A stretch of 64,000 nucleotides of DNA, taken from assembly GCF_007004665.1 (NCBI RefSeq), contig NZ_ML660054.1, forward strand, positions 124,001 to 188,000. The letters run 5' to 3'. The notes under the pieces are model-generated. The model saw only the letters and a program-made list of their open reading frames with translations. It ran no database searches and had not been told where the DNA came from. Every line of letters begins with the position of its first letter. The first letter of the stretch is position 1. This document shows, in pieces, positions 62,441 through 64,000 of this stretch. The DNA is from Denitrobaculum tricleocarpae. Its GTDB lineage: Bacteria; Pseudomonadota; Alphaproteobacteria; Kiloniellales; Kiloniellaceae. The position numbers and the translations under genes are program-made.

Positions 62441-63580
62441 TCAATCGATCGGGCGCTGATCCACGACTTCCAGTCCGTAGCCCTCAAGCCCGACGATGGT
62501 GCGCTGGGTGTTGGAAAGCAGGACCATTCGCCGAACCCCCAGATCCAGAAGTATCTGGGCGCCAACCCCATAGTCGCGCAGCTCGCCCGATCCCTTTACC
62601 GGCTCCCCTATACGCGCCCGCAGGGTCTCCGACAAGCTCTTCGGTGTCGGCTCGCGGATCAGAACCACGAACCCACGGCCCTCACGGCCGATAATCTCAA
62701 GGGATCGCTGCAGTTCGCCGGCTTTTCCGCTGGTCTCATCGCCCAGGACGTCATCAAGCACATTGAGCGCATGCATACGCACCAGCACCGGATCCTCTGA
62801 ACTCTCAGGGTCGCCCATCCAGAGCGCCACATGCTCCGCGTAGGACACCCGGTTGACATAGATCGCCATGTTGAATTCGCCGCCGTGGCGGCTCGCGAAC
62901 TTGGTCTTGATCGTGCGCTCGACGATATGATCGTTGATCCGGCGGTAGGCGATCAGATCGGCAATGGTCGCGATTTTGAGACCGTGCTGCTGGGCAAAAG
63001 CGATCAGGTCGTCGCGGCGCGCCATGGTCCCGTCGTCATTCATGATCTCGCAGATCACGCCCGCCGGGTTAAGGCCCGCCAGCCGCGAGATATCCACGGC
63101 CGCCTCCGTATGGCCGGTGCGCACCAGGACCCCGCCCTCACGGGCCATGAGCGGGAAAATATGTCCGGGCGTGACGATATCCGCCGCCCCCTTGCTCGGA
63201 TCGACGGCCACGGCCACCGTGTGGGCGCGGTCCGGCGCCGAGATCCCCGTGGTGATGCCCTCCTTGGCCTCGATCGAGACCGTGAAAGCGGTTTCGTGAC
63301 GAGACTCGTTCTTACGTGCCATCAGGGGCAGTCCCAGTTCCTCGATCCGCTCGCCGGTCATGGCGAGGCAGATCAGCCCGCGGCCGTACTTTGCCATGAA
63401 GTTGATCGCCTCGGGGGTCGCCATCTGTGCCGGGATCACAAGGTCGCCCTCGTTCTCGCGGCCTTCGTCATCGACCAGGATGAACATCCGGCCATTGCGG
63501 GCCTCTTCGATCACCTCTTCCGGCGATGAAACGACTTCACTGAAGGTCTGCCGCCAGAGCTCCTGCTCGGGAGTAGTCAT
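62441..63580 (-). CDS. ribB: 3,4-dihydroxy-2-butanone-4-phosphate synthase with degenerate GTP cyclohydrolase II domain (RibBX-type)
   Basis: Predicted 379 residues. The RibB half (about 15-210) is complete: [58 protein letters not shown] and [20 protein letters not shown]. The C-terminal half aligns with GTP cyclohydrolase II, but where that enzyme has its zinc cysteines this one reads [15 protein letters not shown] with none in the region. It therefore makes butanone phosphate but probably cannot open GTP. It overlaps ribE by four bases (ATGA) and precedes ribH; no FMN riboswitch is visible in the 86-base gap. Confidence 0.93.
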   Translation of the reverse strand: MTTPEQELWRQTFSEVVSSPEEVIEEARNGRMFILVDDEGRENEGDLVIPAQMATPEAINFMAKYGRGLICLAMTGERIEELGLPLMARKNESRHETAFTVSIEAKEGITTGISAPDRAHTVAVAVDPSKGAADIVTPGHIFPLMAREGGVLVRTGHTEAAVDISRLAGLNPAGVICEIMNDDGTMARRDDLIAFAQQHGLKIATIADLIAYRRINDHIVERTIKTKFASRHGGEFNMAIYVNRVSYAEHVALWMGDPESSEDPVLVRMHALNVLDDVLGDETSGKAGELQRSLEIIGREGRGFVVLIREPTPKSLSETLRARIGEPVKGSGELRDYGVGAQILLDLGVRRMVLLSNTQRTIVGLEGYGLEVVDQRPID

Positions 63581-64000
63581 TTAGGATCCTTTTCCAGCAG
63601 GCGTTTGACGTAGCGCGCCAGCATATCGATTTCCAAGTTCACCCGGTCGCCCTCTTCCAGCGCCCCGAAGGTGGTCACCGCCGCCGTATGGGGAATGATG
63701 TTGACCCCGAAGACGTTGTTCTCAACCTCATTCACGGTCAGCGAGACACCGTCCACCACCACCGAGCCCTTGGGCGCGATAAAGCCGGAGAGCTCTTCCG
63801 GCACTTCGAAACTGAAGCGCCAGGACTCGCCGTCCTGCGCCTTGCGGATCACCCGGCCAACGCCGTCCACATGGCCGGACACCAGATGCCCGCCCAGTTC
63901 ATCGCCAACCTTGAGCGCGCGTTCCATGTTGATGGTCGTCCCCACCTGCCAAGCGCCCATGGTGGTTTTCGCCAGCGTCTCGTGCGATGCCTCGAAGGCA
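63577..64000 (-). CDS. ribE: riboflavin synthase alpha subunit (partial)
   Basis: The gene runs off the right edge; about 140 C-terminal residues are visible, in a frame that continues past the internal Met at 63960 to the edge as [17 protein letters not shown]. Riboflavin synthase marks: [30 protein letters not shown] and [20 protein letters not shown], the second lumazine-binding domain. It dismutates two lumazines to riboflavin. ATGA overlap with the RibB gene. Confidence 0.95.
   Translation of the reverse strand, partial: AFEASHETLAKTTMGAWQVGTTINMERALKVGDELGGHLVSGHVDGVGRVIRKAQDGESWRFSFEVPEELSGFIAPKGSVVVDGVSLTVNEVENNVFGVNIIPHTAAVTTFGALEEGDRVNLEIDMLARYVKRLLEKDPK

Overview
The window looks like chromosomal DNA of an alphaproteobacterium, most likely from the Rhodospirillales/Kiloniellales part of the class (inferred, not proven). 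The evidence is gene order. On the right lie bamE, a divergent CBP3-like chaperone gene, yceD, rpmF, plsX, fabH, ihfA, a merR-type gene and tRNA-Pro, then a membrane pyrophosphatase gene, thiL, nusB, ribH, a ribBA-like gene and ribE. Both blocks are typical of Alphaproteobacteria. The DNA is moderately GC-rich throughout, and no insertion sequence, integrase, phage gene or CRISPR array was seen.

Region 1 (1-10.2 kb) holds envelope and accessory genes: the tail of a SPOR protein, an exported alpha/beta hydrolase, an exported SH3-SHOCT protein, a Sel1-SH3-caspase protein, a poly-glycine protein, a PAAR spike tip, two tandem DUF4399 proteins, an exported SH3 protein with an FGE-like domain that lacks the catalytic cysteines, and a GT-B-like glycosyltransferase. 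Three of these exported proteins carry clearly related SH3 modules fused to different partners.

Region 2 (10.2-40.3 kb) is a complete type VI secretion system (T6SS), all on the minus strand. In transcription order it runs tssA, tssB, tssC, a second tssC-like gene, tagJ, tssE, tssF, tssG, a protein-methyltransferase-like gene, tssH (clpV), hcp, vgrG, a small conserved gene, fha, tssJ, tssK, tssL (OmpA-fused), tssM, tagF, pppA and ppkA. All thirteen core components, PAAR, and the threonine-phosphorylation control set (PpkA, PppA, Fha, TagF) are present and look intact. No dedicated toxin-immunity pair is recognisable. A trypsin-like lipoprotein gene lies divergently at the tssA end, and the caspase gene lies at the other end.

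Region 3 (40.9-47.1 kb) is metabolic and regulatory: a small exported DUF1344-like protein, an IclR regulator divergent from a translationally coupled CoA-transferase/citryl-CoA lyase-like pair, a small methyltransferase and a hydratase of the fumarylacetoacetase superfamily. Region 4 (47.2-64 kb) is mostly core housekeeping: tRNA-Pro(GGG), the yceD-rpmF-plsX-fabH-ihfA-merR block, bamE, a persulfide dioxygenase-like hydrolase, a K+-independent-type H+-pyrophosphatase, an MFS transporter, PhzF, a DMT-like protein, YciI, an orphan FliL-like protein, ThiL, NusB and riboflavin synthesis genes. The GTP cyclohydrolase II half of the RibBA-like protein has lost its zinc cysteines.
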